A program made the translations under genes and the position numbers. The notes beneath the pieces were generated by a model. The model made no database searches, had not been told where the DNA came from, and worked only from the letters and a program-made list of their open reading frames with translations. This document shows positions 1 to 7,812 of a DNA stretch of 64,000 nucleotides, in pieces (within the stretch, counting starts at the first letter, position 1; each line of letters opens with the position of its first letter). Origin of the DNA: Bacteroidales bacterium (GTDB lineage Bacteria > Bacteroidota > Bacteroidia > Bacteroidales > P3); the NCBI GenBank assembly GCA_017480785.1, contig JAFURZ010000010.1, forward strand, positions 124,001 through 188,000, read 5' to 3'.

Positions 1-549
1 GGGGGTGTCGAAATACAGTTCCGTCGTTGGAACAACAATGTGGGTGTCGGGCTTCCCAAACGGACCTAGTTCATAGTCGAAGTAGCAGTCCCTGCGTACA
101 TTGGTCACGGACAACGAGTCGTATATCCGTACCGGGGTCCATCCTGGTTCTCTCATTGTGGAGTCGTTCACCACATACAACCCCATAATGGGCATCATGT
201 CTTGCCCATCCACAGGTACTGGAAAGTTATACGCAGTGACGGCAATGCCATACAAGAATTCCTCATCATTTTGGATTACGCTCATTTTAAAGTGGTCATC
301 AAGTGTTCCACGATTGGCATAATATGAGTATAATCCACTCCTACTAAAAAAACCACCACAATACACAAACCCGTGGGTTATATCATACAATCTCTCCAGC
401 GGGTTGCTATCCTCCGAGGAATACCACGGGTCCGCCCGTCGCACTGTATCCTGGGCTCTTGCCGCCAGGGTCGAGAAAAAGAATAATGCAGCAACGAAAT
501 GCTTGGTGTTAATATGTGATAAACCAATGATAGGCAATAACTTTTTCAT
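1..549 (-). CDS. Secreted protein, paralogue of the 795-2210 gene, cut by the window edge
   Basis: The frame opens at an ATG ending at 549 and stays open to the window edge (183 codons), so the C-terminus is missing. The N-terminus is basic and then hydrophobic, with an AARA-Q signal peptidase I type site near residue 32. The mature part closely resembles the start of the mature protein encoded at 795-2210; shared stretches include DTVRRADPWYSSED, YGIAVTAYNFPVPV, LYVVNDS and PDTHIVVPTTELYFDTP. By analogy it may continue into a fibronectin-like segment and a T9SS sorting tail, but that lies outside the window. It has its own promoter (584-591), and the upstream DNA is nearly the same as that upstream of the gene at 2224-3627. 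No enzymatic motif was recognised. Confidence 0.8.
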   Translation of the reverse strand, partial: MKKLLPIIGLSHINTKHFVAALFFFSTLAARAQDTVRRADPWYSSEDSNPLERLYDITHGFVYCGGFFSRSGLYSYYANRGTLDDHFKMSVIQNDEEFLYGIAVTAYNFPVPVDGQDMMPIMGLYVVNDSTMREPGWTPVRIYDSLSVTNVRRDCYFDYELGPFGKPDTHIVVPTTELYFDTP

Positions 550-583
550 AACCCGTCAGCTTTTGGATGAATATTATCGACTG

Positions 584-591
584 CAAATATA
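584..591 (-). promoter_or_regulatory. Promoter -7 element for the gene ending at the window start
   Basis: On the minus strand this reads TATATTTG, matching the Bacteroidetes -7 consensus TAnnTTTG. It lies about 35 nt upstream of the start codon at 549. The surrounding 60 nt recur almost unchanged upstream of the start at 3627. Confidence 0.6.
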
Positions 592-619
592 CACAATTTT
601 TCCATACTTGAAAGATTAT

Positions 620-793
620 TTTTACGGCGAATTACTCGAATTACGCTCAAGAATGAATTTATGACAATTCACGGATATTCATGGCAATTTGTGTGAAAAA
701 ACATGAATGCCCACGAAATACCACGAATATTCAAGAATGAATTTATGATATTTTACGGATATTCGTGGCAATTTGTGTGGAAAAAAACGAATG
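620..793. repeat. Dispersed intergenic repeat block with an 84-bp tandem duplication
   Basis: The block starts with ACGGCGAATTACTCGAATT. A segment beginning CAAGAATGAATTTATGA and running through CACGGATATTCATGGCAATT to a GAATG end occurs at about 648-711 and again at about 732-793, an 84-bp offset with a few substitutions. The same modules recur at 3700-3950 and 7658-7801. No open reading frame fits here. Confidence 0.7.
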
Positions 794-794
794 T

Positions 795-2210
795 CTACCG
801 CGTCACTACCACGCGGCGGTGGCGGTGGTACTGCTGTGTGCGGAGCGTGTAGACGCCCTGCGGCAGTGGGGCGGTGCTGCCGTCGGCCTCCAGCAGTGCC
901 ACGCGGCAGCCCTTCATGTCGTACACCTCGGCCCGCTCGCCGGCGGCGAGGCCCTGCACCGCGATGCAGCCCGCCTGCACGGTCACCCGCAGGCCTCCGT
1001 CGTCCACCTCGTCGATACCCACCGAGGCGCGGAAGACCAGCGGCTGGCTCCAGTCGCTCCACACCAACGTGTCGTAGCCCGCCGTGGTGTAGCGGCAGGC
1101 CTTGCGCACCCAGGCCTGGTAGATGGCGTCGGGCTGCAGGCCGCTGAAGGTGTGGAACGTGTCGGCCGGCGTCACCAGCAGCCCCGAGTCGGGGTTGCCG
1201 CCGTAGGTCCCCAGCGCAAGCTGATATGCTTCGCCTGCCTCCGCCTGCCACCAGCTCACCGTCGCCGCATTCCCCTCGCGCCCAGCAAGGTACAGATGTG
1301 GCGACGTGCACCGCAGGTTCTTTATCGGGAAAATGCAGCCCCAATAGGCTCTAGTACCATCTGGATATCCGGTCGGATTTAGTAGTCCATCATATTCCAA
1401 TCGGACTTTGTTGTAGCTATAACTCAGACTTGGTATGTTGGGGTCGGAGGGTGTACCATTATAGTCGGAATCCCAGATTTCTATTACATCAGTGTACATC
1501 ACGGGCACTCCAAACCAAAGACTTGTCGGGAGCGATGGCCCAAAGGCTACTACAGGCTGCATCATGCAATCTATTGGGTCCACAGAGGGACATTGGTTCG
1601 CCATCCAGTTTATGTACTGTTGCTTTCGCTCGTTAGTCCAGTTAAGGGAAAGGAAAATTGTATCGGGAAGGGAATCTCTGTGGTAGGGTGTGTCAAAATA
1701 TAGTTCTGTCGTTGGAACAACAATGTGGGTGTCGGGCTTTTCCGGATGGCCTAGTTCATAGTCAAAAAAGCAGTCTTTGCGCATGTTGAACACAGTCAAT
1801 GAGTCGTATATATTTACCGCTGTTCCTGCAAATCCAATACTATTAGTTCTTGGAAAGGAATCGTTCACCACATACAATCCCATAATGGGCGTCATATCTT
1901 GCCCTTCTACAGGTACCGGGAAGTTATACGCGGTAACTGCAATGCCATATATATAATCTTCGTCATTCTGAGGAACGCACGCTTTGAAAAAATCATCCCA
2001 AGTACGAAGGACAGTATAATACTCATTACCAGGCCAAGACCCGGTAAATCTATAAAAATGAGAAGCTCCCAAACCCATGTTGATAATTCGTGTAAGCGAA
2101 TTGTAATCCTCCGAGGAATACCATGGATCCGCCCGTCGCACTGTGTCCTGGGCAGCAAGAAGTGGTACAATGATTACTAGCAGAAAAACAAAAAAAACAA
2201 TCTTTTTCAT
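795..2210 (-). CDS. Secreted protein with fibronectin III-like region and T9SS sorting tail
   Basis: This is a 471-residue protein with a signal peptide (MKKIVFFVFLLVIIVPLLAA, cut before QDTVRRADP). The N-terminal ~290 residues match the paralogue at 1-549 and belong to no family I recognise. Residues ~300-395 look like a fibronectin type III-type beta-sandwich (AATVSWWQAEAGEAYQLAL ... YQAWVRKAC). The last ~70 residues (VQGLAAGERAEVYDMKGCRV ... LPQGVYTLR) have the pattern of a T9SS C-terminal sorting domain, so the protein is probably exported to the cell surface or medium. It starts 13 nt after the stop of 2224-3627, so the two form an operon. Base composition changes sharply inside the gene: the sorting-tail end is very GC-rich while the N-terminal half is AT-rich, which suggests a mosaic origin. 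Confidence 0.75.
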   Translation of the reverse strand: MKKIVFFVFLLVIIVPLLAAQDTVRRADPWYSSEDYNSLTRIINMGLGASHFYRFTGSWPGNEYYTVLRTWDDFFKACVPQNDEDYIYGIAVTAYNFPVPVEGQDMTPIMGLYVVNDSFPRTNSIGFAGTAVNIYDSLTVFNMRKDCFFDYELGHPEKPDTHIVVPTTELYFDTPYHRDSLPDTIFLSLNWTNERKQQYINWMANQCPSVDPIDCMMQPVVAFGPSLPTSLWFGVPVMYTDVIEIWDSDYNGTPSDPNIPSLSYSYNKVRLEYDGLLNPTGYPDGTRAYWGCIFPIKNLRCTSPHLYLAGREGNAATVSWWQAEAGEAYQLALGTYGGNPDSGLLVTPADTFHTFSGLQPDAIYQAWVRKACRYTTAGYDTLVWSDWSQPLVFRASVGIDEVDDGGLRVTVQAGCIAVQGLAAGERAEVYDMKGCRVALLEADGSTAPLPQGVYTLRTQQYHRHRRVVVTR

Positions 2211-2223
2211 ATCTATGTGTTTT

Positions 2224-3627
2224 TTATTTGTCGTCGCAAAGATGGATGATTTTCGTTGGGTTTATCACCGCATTTCTTGTTGTACTGTGATATGTTGTAG
2301 TAATTGTATCAGTCAAATAAAAAAAGTTTGATGTTAAAATAGGTATGGGTCTAATTTTAATTTCATCAACTTGAGGACATTGGTTTTCGTTTGGCTGAGG
2401 TGCTGTAGTATGTTGATAATACCACCAATTCTGCCCTGTGGCTACATAAAACTCGTCGTTGAACATGTCAAGTGAGGTATATAAACCCTTTTGTGGGAAT
2501 AGCACTGGAGCTGTGTATGTGGCTTTAGAATAAGGATCTATTTGCACAAAGTAAGAATTATTGTATGATAATAGAGCCGGAAACGGCATTGTGTGAAGAA
2601 GCGTTAATATTTGGTTTTTAGGGTCGTATGCCAGTTCTGTCGGTTCGTCTTTTGAATATGTCTTGAACTGTTGTGAGGAAAGCATATCCATTGAGGGTAT
2701 ATCAATTACCCTTAGTCGTGTATAAAACTTTTCTGCAGTGTTGTCGTGATATACATACGAGACGGCGATTTTGTTTTCATCCAAAGCGACAGCATGGATG
2801 TTGTTATTAACTTCAGGCATTAGGGTGCTGTAATAGTAATGGTTATCAAGCATTGGGTCTCCGATAACAGCTTGTTTGTTTGCATAGCGCACACAAATGG
2901 AATAATTTGAGTTTATTGGTGAATAAGGGAAGTTTAATCGTCCAACCAATACTACATAATCTCCAACCAATACCAAATCCATCATCGCTTCTCTTGGTGC
3001 ACCCCAATAATTAAACGGTTTTATTTCCCGGATAAGTATAGATGGTACGCTTGACATGATATATTCTTCTACAAGACATGATGGATATAGGTACACAGTG
3101 TCAACCATATCATATTCTCTATACGAGCCAAGTGCTACTATTTTATAATCCGTCATATCCTTGTATGCCACCATCCTGTTGAATTCCCTGGTGCTGTCAT
3201 ACACATGAAGATTGATATTCAGAGTATTGTTTTGATACATGTCACTTATGTTAAAATAGCCGAGAAAACCATGGCTGATATAAGTGGTTGAGTCTATCGA
3301 GTCCCAAACACTCCCGCACATAAAAGCATATTCGTCGACAATTCTCATATCTAAAACGTTAAGATTTGGAATGGAATCGGTTATCAATGCAATATAATAT
3401 GCAAGGGAGCCGGTGGTTGCATTGGTAATTCCAAAATCTGTCTTGACAAAATAAGTTCCCCCTTTCGCCATGTGAGAAGATAAACTATAATTGTTTTCTC
3501 CATTTCGGACGACGGAATAATCTACAGGATTAATTAGATAAAAATTCTCACTGGCTACCGCACTTTCGTTTTGCGCCATTAATGATAGGGGAAATGCTAA
3601 AATACTAATAAACAATAATTTTTTCAT
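2224..3627 (-). CDS. Secreted protein of unknown function
   Basis: This is a 467-residue protein with a clear signal peptide (MKKLLFISILAFPLSLMAQ). No known domain was recognised. The mature part is rich in short beta-strand-like segments alternating with Asp/Asn/Tyr turns (for example MMDLVLVGDYVVLVGRLNF and HAVALDENKIAVSYVYHDN), which fits a beta-propeller-like fold, but that is inference from pattern only. No convincing T9SS tail is visible; the C-terminus contains NENQCPQVDEIKIRPIPI followed by a Thr-rich stretch. It is first in an operon with the gene at 795-2210 and has a TAnnTTTG promoter at 3662-3669. The coding DNA is AT-rich compared with most of the window. Confidence 0.7.
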   Translation of the reverse strand: MKKLLFISILAFPLSLMAQNESAVASENFYLINPVDYSVVRNGENNYSLSSHMAKGGTYFVKTDFGITNATTGSLAYYIALITDSIPNLNVLDMRIVDEYAFMCGSVWDSIDSTTYISHGFLGYFNISDMYQNNTLNINLHVYDSTREFNRMVAYKDMTDYKIVALGSYREYDMVDTVYLYPSCLVEEYIMSSVPSILIREIKPFNYWGAPREAMMDLVLVGDYVVLVGRLNFPYSPINSNYSICVRYANKQAVIGDPMLDNHYYYSTLMPEVNNNIHAVALDENKIAVSYVYHDNTAEKFYTRLRVIDIPSMDMLSSQQFKTYSKDEPTELAYDPKNQILTLLHTMPFPALLSYNNSYFVQIDPYSKATYTAPVLFPQKGLYTSLDMFNDEFYVATGQNWWYYQHTTAPQPNENQCPQVDEIKIRPIPILTSNFFYLTDTITTTYHSTTRNAVINPTKIIHLCDDK

Positions 3628-3661
3628 ATCCTGTCAACTTTTAATGGTTAGTATTCGACTG

Positions 3662-3669
3662 CAAATATA
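3662..3669 (-). promoter_or_regulatory. Promoter -7 element for the 3627-795 operon
   Basis: The minus strand reads TATATTTG (TAnnTTTG consensus), about 35 nt before the start codon at 3627. The flanking sequence (ACTTGAAAGAT, GACTGCAAATATACACAA on the plus strand) is shared with the promoter at 584-591, so the promoter region was duplicated along with or between these genes. Confidence 0.6.
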
Positions 3670-3699
3670 CACAAATTTTCCATACTTGAAAGATTTTTT

Positions 3700-3950
3700 T
3701 TAACGGCGAATTACTCGAATTATGCGAATGCTACGCAGGTCAATCAAACGGCGAATTACTCGAATTGTAAGAATCAATTCCCGGCAATTCACGTTCAGAG
3801 GAACCGCACTGCGGAAAAATCTACTGGATTTATAGATTTCGCTCGCGCAGCGAGCAGGCGAACAAAGAAACTCGTGGCAATTTGTGTGAAAAAACACGAA
3901 TGCCCACGAAATTCCGCGAATGTTCAAGAATTATTCAGTGGCAATTTCCG
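3700..3950. repeat. Dispersed intergenic repeat block
   Basis: Two copies of ACGGCGAATTACTCGAATT (near 3704 and 3749) bracket GAATGCTACGCAGGTCAAT, whose reverse complement occurs at about 7732-7751. Further on, GGCAATTTGTGTGAAAAAAC and CACGAATGCCCACGAAAT repeat modules seen at 670-790. Together with the 11-bp array and tRNA that follow, it fills the 690-bp gap between 3627 and 4319; no protein gene is seen there. Confidence 0.7.
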
Positions 3951-3989
3951 TGCTGTGTTGCACGCTGGTTGTCAGTGTGATGTGTGGCT

Positions 3990-4035
3990 GTTCTTTTAGA
4001 AAAGTAAAAGAACAGTAAAAGAATACAGAAAGAAC
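3990..4035. repeat. 11-bp phased palindromic repeat, copy 1
   Basis: A 24-nt core (3990-4013) begins GTTCTTTT and ends AAAAGAAC, its reverse complement. It is followed by two further 11-bp units, AGTAAAAGAAT and ACAGAAAGAAC, each matching the right half-site at 11-bp spacing. Related arrays occur at 8954, 17099, 22096, 26486, 36811, 44197, 57618 and 63003. Confidence 0.75.
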
Positions 4036-4094
4036 AGAGGGAAAAAGGGGGGCGTGGAGAACGAAAAAAGGGGACCTTTGGTGGTCCCCCTGGG

Positions 4095-4168
4095 TGACTC
4101 CTGCAGGATTCAAACCTGCAACCTTCTGATCCGTAGTCAGATGCTCTATTCAGTTGAGCTAAGGAGCC
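4095..4168 (-). tRNA. tRNA-Arg (anticodon ACG)
   Basis: The 74-nt cloverleaf on the minus strand has acceptor GGCTCCT paired with AGGAGTC (one G-T), D arm AGCTCAACTGAATAGAGC, an anticodon stem-loop CTGACTACGGATCAG with anticodon ACG, and T arm GCAGGTTTGAATCCTGC. The discriminator base is A; the genome continues with CCC, so the CCA end is not encoded. It lies between an 11-bp repeat array and the GNAT gene. Confidence 0.93.
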
Positions 4169-4318
4169 GAACTGCTTTTGGGAAGCTCTCTTCCTTGAAA
4201 GCGGGTGCAAAAGTACTAACTTTTCCGATACTGGCCAAATTTTTTTTTGATTTTTTTCTTCCTCCGTCCGCAACCGCCTGATTGATAGTGGTGATAGGGG
4301 AGTGAAAAAATGGTCCGG

Positions 4319-4840
4319 TCAGGCTGTTTCGCCGTACACTTCGCGGTAGAGGAGGGTGCGTATTTCGTTAAATTCGTCGTCGTCGAGTTCGTATTTCGAC
4401 ATGATTATCATCGGCACGGTGCGTCCGTCGTGGTGGTAGGAGGGCTGCACGTAGGGCTGCGGGTTGTGGTAGAAGCCCATGGAGGCGTAGAATTCCACGC
4501 GGTGGTCGGCCTCTTCGGTGTTGGGCAGCTCCACTTCGAGCACCACCTGCTCGGTCTGCTGCGAGAGGAAGTTGAGGAAGACGGCTTTGCCGAGTCCCTG
4601 GTTGCGGAGTTCTTCGGCGATGGCGAAGTGCTCCACGTAGATGAGTTCGTCGAAGGTCCAGTAGGTGAGTATGCCTACCGGCTCGTCGCCGTTTTCGGCC
4701 ACGAGGAAGTGGAATTTGCCGGCATCGCGCTGCCGGAGAATAGAGAAGGGCGGGCGTTCCTGCTCGGGGAACGCCTCTTCGAACAGGTCTTGTGCGAAAT
4801 GCGAATGGTCGCTGTCTTCCAGGTTGGTAAAGGTGATCAT
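4319..4840 (-). CDS. GNAT family N-acetyltransferase
   Basis: This is a 173-residue protein with the GNAT fold pattern. The central strand LIYVEHFAIAEELR is followed by the acetyl-CoA-binding motif A segment RNQGLGKAVF (near residues 77-86), then VVLEVELPNTEEADHRVEFYASMGF, the typical late beta-strand plus helix ending in Y-x-x-x-G-F. The acceptor substrate cannot be told. Its start overlaps the stop of the upstream outer-membrane-like gene by 4 nt (ATGA), so it is translationally coupled and last in the 7534-4319 operon. The operon link to a sigma factor is positional only. Confidence 0.8.
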   Translation of the reverse strand: MITFTNLEDSDHSHFAQDLFEEAFPEQERPPFSILRQRDAGKFHFLVAENGDEPVGILTYWTFDELIYVEHFAIAEELRNQGLGKAVFLNFLSQQTEQVVLEVELPNTEEADHRVEFYASMGFYHNPQPYVQPSYHHDGRTVPMIIMSKYELDDDEFNEIRTLLYREVYGETA

Positions 4841-5751
4841 TTTATAAAGCTGAAATTGTTTATTTCAAATCGTATGCCGAGCATGTGCTGCCACCCCCAG
4901 GCGGTGTAGGGGTCGACGGTCCCGTCAGTCCCTGTGCCGCCTTTGAGGACGGTCTTGCTTTGGTAGCAGGTGTAGCCGGCCTTGATGGCTCCCACTGAGG
5001 GGATGGAGTAGCCCAGCAGGACGCTGATGAAGACGCCGTAGCCGATGCCCCCTTGGTTGATGTATTCGTAGCTGCCCACGCCGTAGTCGGGCGACTGGCC
5101 GTCCCACACGTCGAGGATGGAGTAGGTGGCGCCGCCCACCTCGATGAGGTTGTCCTGCACCTTGGTGTTGATGAGCGAGGCGCCGAGGTTGATTTCGAGG
5201 TCGAGCGTGGAGGAGAGCCGGGCGGTCTTGGCGAGGGCGAAGTCGATGCTGATGCGCTCCTCCTTGCCGAGGATGCCGCAGCGGATGTAGGGGTCGTTGC
5301 CGAGGATGCTGGCGCCGTTGTCGCTGCTGAGGTTGAAGGCTCCGATGGCATTCAGGCGCGTCAGGTCGAAGCGCAGCAGCCATCCGAAACCCGAGGTGTA
5401 GTCGTAGCGCAGGCCGAGGCCTATCTGGTAGCTGATGCGGTAGTACATGTCGGCGTATTCCACCACCTGCAGCTGGTTGTAGCTTCCGATGGTCGAGGGC
5501 GAGATGGCGCCCTGGTTGACCAGGTGCTGCCATATCTGGGTGCCGTAGGTGCTGCTGTGCAGCACGCGGTCGATGGTGTTCGCGTTGGAGGGGTGGCCGT
5601 TGTAGAAGTTGGCCGTGTTGTTGCTGGCCCAGAAGGCGCCGGCATTGGCGAAGAAGGAGAGGCCGGTACTGGGAGGCTTGCCGTCGTCGGCGGTGGCGGT
5701 GGCCGAGGCGGCAAGCAGGAGGGTGGCGGCGATGAGGGCTATCCGTTTCAC
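4837..5751 (-). CDS. Outer-membrane beta-barrel-like protein
   Basis: This is a 304-residue protein with a signal peptide (MKRIALIAATLLLAASATATA). The mature part alternates polar and aromatic/hydrophobic residues in strand-length runs (YRISYQIGLGLRYDYTSGFG, WLLRFDLTRLNAIGAF, RISIDFALAKTARL, GYGVFISVLLGYSIPSVG) and ends in a short strand, INNFSFIK, as barrel proteins often do. No named family was recognised. It overlaps the upstream ECF sigma gene by 4 nt and the downstream GNAT gene by 4 nt, so all three are likely co-translated from one mRNA. The role is unknown; a membrane target or partner of the sigma factor is possible but only inferred from position. Confidence 0.65.
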   Translation of the reverse strand: MKRIALIAATLLLAASATATADDGKPPSTGLSFFANAGAFWASNNTANFYNGHPSNANTIDRVLHSSTYGTQIWQHLVNQGAISPSTIGSYNQLQVVEYADMYYRISYQIGLGLRYDYTSGFGWLLRFDLTRLNAIGAFNLSSDNGASILGNDPYIRCGILGKEERISIDFALAKTARLSSTLDLEINLGASLINTKVQDNLIEVGGATYSILDVWDGQSPDYGVGSYEYINQGGIGYGVFISVLLGYSIPSVGAIKAGYTCYQSKTVLKGGTGTDGTVDPYTAWGWQHMLGIRFEINNFSFIK

Positions 5752-6359
5752 AGCTCGACTCCTTTCTTCTTCACGATGGCGGCAAGCAGCTCTTTGGCCC
5801 GCATGAGGCGTATCTTGACTGTGCCGAGGGGTATGCCCAGCTTCGAGGCTATCTCCTCGTAGCTGAGGTCGTCATAGTAGCGCAGGCGCACTATCTGGCG
5901 GTAGGGCTCCTTCAGCCCGTCGACAATGGCCTTCAGGGTCTCGTCGCGCTGCATGCGGATGAGGGCCTCCTCGGGGTTGGGCTGGTTGGAGGGTATCTGG
6001 TATTCGATGTATTCGCCGTCGGGCGTGTGCTCCGCGGCGCTCAGCGGCACGGTGTCGAGGCGCTTGCGGCGCAGCTGGTCGATATACAGGTGCACGCCGA
6101 TGCTGTAGAGCCAGGCGCTGAAAGTGGAGGTGGGGGCGTAGCGGTGCAGCTGCATGAAGGCCTTGCCGAAGGTCTCGATGGTGAGATCGGCGGCCGTCGT
6201 GGTGTTGCGGGTCATGCGGAGCAGCAACAGGTAGAGCGGCTCGCGGTAGGCGGCCATGAGGTCGGCAAAGGCCTTGTGGCTGCCCTCGTCGCGTGCGGCA
6301 CACACGAGCTGGTAGTCGTGTTGCAGGCGCTCCTTTGTTGCTGTCGCGGTGTTCTCCAC
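5748..6359 (-). CDS. RNA polymerase sigma factor, ECF (sigma-70) family
   Basis: This is a 203-residue protein. Region 2 is seen at about residues 33-105 (AYREPLYLLLLRMTRNTTTAADLTIETF ... FSAWLYSIGVHLYIDQLRRKR, including the -10 recognition helix). Region 4 is seen at about 150-195 (LKEPYRQIVRLRYYDDLSYEEIASKLGIPLGTVKIRLMRAK), a helix-turn-helix for the -35 element. It directs RNA polymerase to alternative promoters. No anti-sigma factor gene adjoins it: the neighbours are a glycosyltransferase (2 nt upstream) and an outer-membrane-like protein (4-nt overlap downstream). Control may therefore be by transcription from the promoter at 7558 or by a factor encoded elsewhere. Confidence 0.9.
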   Translation of the reverse strand: MENTATATKERLQHDYQLVCAARDEGSHKAFADLMAAYREPLYLLLLRMTRNTTTAADLTIETFGKAFMQLHRYAPTSTFSAWLYSIGVHLYIDQLRRKRLDTVPLSAAEHTPDGEYIEYQIPSNQPNPEEALIRMQRDETLKAIVDGLKEPYRQIVRLRYYDDLSYEEIASKLGIPLGTVKIRLMRAKELLAAIVKKKGVEL

Positions 6360-6361
6360 TT

Positions 6362-7534
6362 CTATTTTTTGAACTTTCTGTTGTTGGGTAACGGCAAAAG
6401 TATCAAAATAGTATTTGCGAGTGCAAAATAAATTTCATACAGGGGTGCGGCGAGGTGTACGTGCCCCCCCTCGAAACGCTTGGTGAGTCGGGAGAAGCTC
6501 ACGATTTGCCAGGCCCATTTCAGCGCCATGGCGGCGGCTACGACGACCCACGGGAGGGTGCCGCGCAGCACCAGCAGCACGGCAGCGGCATAGAAGAGGA
6601 GGCTGGCCCAGCCGGGCAGGCTCTCGCGCAGCCGGTCGCCCAGGCGGTGCCGGTTGCGCGTGGCCACGCGGTGGCGCCGCTCGTCGTGCCACTGGTAGAA
6701 GTGCTTCCGCGGCTCAACCGCCAGGCAGGCGTCGCTGTCGATGCAGATGGTGGTGTTCCTGCGGGTGGCGTTCTGGTAGACGAACAGGTCGTCGCTCCCG
6801 TCGGCCACGTCGTAGTGGCGTATGAAGGCCCCCTGGCTGAAGAAGAAGGAGCGCCGGTAGCTGAGGTTGCGGCCCGAGCCGGTGTAGGGGTGCCCCAGGA
6901 GGGCGGCCCCCAGGTATTGGGCGCCGTAGGCCAGGGCGTCGTACTGCTGCAGGCAGCCCAGCAGGGTCTTGCTGCGCTTCACGCCGCAGTAGCCCAGCAC
7001 TATCTCCACTCTCCGCTCTCCGCTCGCCACTCCCTGTTCGCGGTAGCCGCGCACCATGCCGCGCAGCCACAGCAGGTTCTTCGGCGTGCAGTCGGGGTCG
7101 GCCAGCATCAGGATGTCGTTCTTGGCGCTCTTGATGCCGATGGAGAGGGGGTATTTCTTGCCCTGGAAGAGGTTCACGTCCTCCTTGAAGGGCACCACCT
7201 TCAGGTGGGGGTAGTAGTCCTTGAGCAGCTTGAGGACAAACTCGGTCTCATCGGTCGACAGGTAGTTGACCACGACCACCTCGAAGTCGGGGTAGTCCTG
7301 CTCGAGCAGGTAGACCAGGTTTTCCTTGAGCCAGGCGGCGTCGTTGCGGGCGGTGAGCACCACGCTCACGGGCGGCAGCTGGTCGTCGTCGGTCTTGCCT
7401 TTCCGCTCGGCCAGACGCCCCACGCGAAAGTGGTACAGCCCGTAGTAGAAACACAAATATATCATGGCCGCCAGCGTCACCGCCGCCAGCGCAACAGCAT
7501 AGCTATCAGTGAGAAAATGACTGAAGTCGAACAT
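6362..7534 (-). CDS. Membrane-anchored family 2 glycosyltransferase
   Basis: The product has 390 residues from the start at 7534. The frame extends further upstream to 7582, but that would place the start beyond the promoter at 7558-7565, so the ATG at 7534 (MFDFSHFL) is preferred. There is one N-terminal membrane segment (ALAAVTLAAMIYLCFYYGLY), a GT-A domain with PPVSVVLTARNDAAWLKENL and a metal-site DPDC in LMLADPDCTP, then QQYDALAYG, and two C-terminal membrane segments (LLFYAAAVLLVL, WVVVAAAMALKWAW). The donor and acceptor are unknown. Residues ~168-178 (VASGERRVE) are encoded by a GAGAGTGG-type low-complexity stretch that recurs elsewhere. It heads the operon with sigma factor, outer-membrane-like protein and GNAT. 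Confidence 0.85.
   Translation of the reverse strand: MFDFSHFLTDSYAVALAAVTLAAMIYLCFYYGLYHFRVGRLAERKGKTDDDQLPPVSVVLTARNDAAWLKENLVYLLEQDYPDFEVVVVNYLSTDETEFVLKLLKDYYPHLKVVPFKEDVNLFQGKKYPLSIGIKSAKNDILMLADPDCTPKNLLWLRGMVRGYREQGVASGERRVEIVLGYCGVKRSKTLLGCLQQYDALAYGAQYLGAALLGHPYTGSGRNLSYRRSFFFSQGAFIRHYDVADGSDDLFVYQNATRRNTTICIDSDACLAVEPRKHFYQWHDERRHRVATRNRHRLGDRLRESLPGWASLLFYAAAVLLVLRGTLPWVVVAAAMALKWAWQIVSFSRLTKRFEGGHVHLAAPLYEIYFALANTILILLPLPNNRKFKK
7004..7034. repeat. GAGAGTGGA-type low-complexity repeat inside a coding sequence
   Basis: On the minus strand the gene reads through GGAGTGGCGAGCGGAGAGC and GGAGAGTGGAG, encoding about ten residues (VASGERRVE). Similar purine-rich stretches lie in the coding DNA at 11169-11225 and 51314-51345 and between genes at 26711-26745. 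Confidence 0.5.
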
Positions 7535-7557
7535 CTTTGCACTTTGTTTTCCAGCCG

Positions 7558-7565
7558 CAAAGATA
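7558..7565 (-). promoter_or_regulatory. Promoter -7 element for the glycosyltransferase-sigma operon
   Basis: The minus strand reads TATCTTTG, matching TAnnTTTG, about 24 nt before the chosen start at 7534. The implied 5' leader is short (roughly 15-20 nt). Confidence 0.6.
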
Positions 7566-7657
7566 CACAATAAACCCCGCATGGCGAAGAGCCCCGCAAT
7601 GAAAATATCAACACATAATAAACATCTACATTAATTCAAACGGCTTAGTATATTTAT

Positions 7658-7801
7658 AACGGCGAATTACTCGAATTAAACGAATTGCTTGCGCAGGAAT
7701 GTGTTGCGTGGCATTCGAGTAATTCGCCATAAATTGACCTGCGTAGCATTCGCGTAATTTGCGAAATTCGCCGTTTCAAAAACGTAATGTAATTCGCCGT
7801 T
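7658..7801. repeat. Dispersed intergenic repeat block (GGCGAATTACTCGAATT family)
   Basis: ACGGCGAATTACTCGAATT at about 7659 faces inverted copies (CATTCGAGTAATTCGCC near 7713, then ATTCGCGTAATTTGCG and AATGTAATTCGCCGTT). ATTGACCTGCGTAGCATTCG here is the reverse complement of the module near 3724-3742. The block occupies the gap between the divergently placed operon start at 7534 and the corA stop at 7813; no gene is seen. Confidence 0.7.
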
Positions 7802-7812
7802 CAGGCAGCAGG

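Noticed and set aside
7535-7582. Longer N-terminus of the glycosyltransferase (start at 7582)
   Set aside because: That start would lie upstream of the promoter -7 element at 7558-7565; similar reasoning excluded longer starts at 9030, 26368 and 44115.
620-7801. Insertion sequence or transposon
   Set aside because: The repeat blocks have no transposase gene, and I saw no target-site duplications or consistent terminal repeats.
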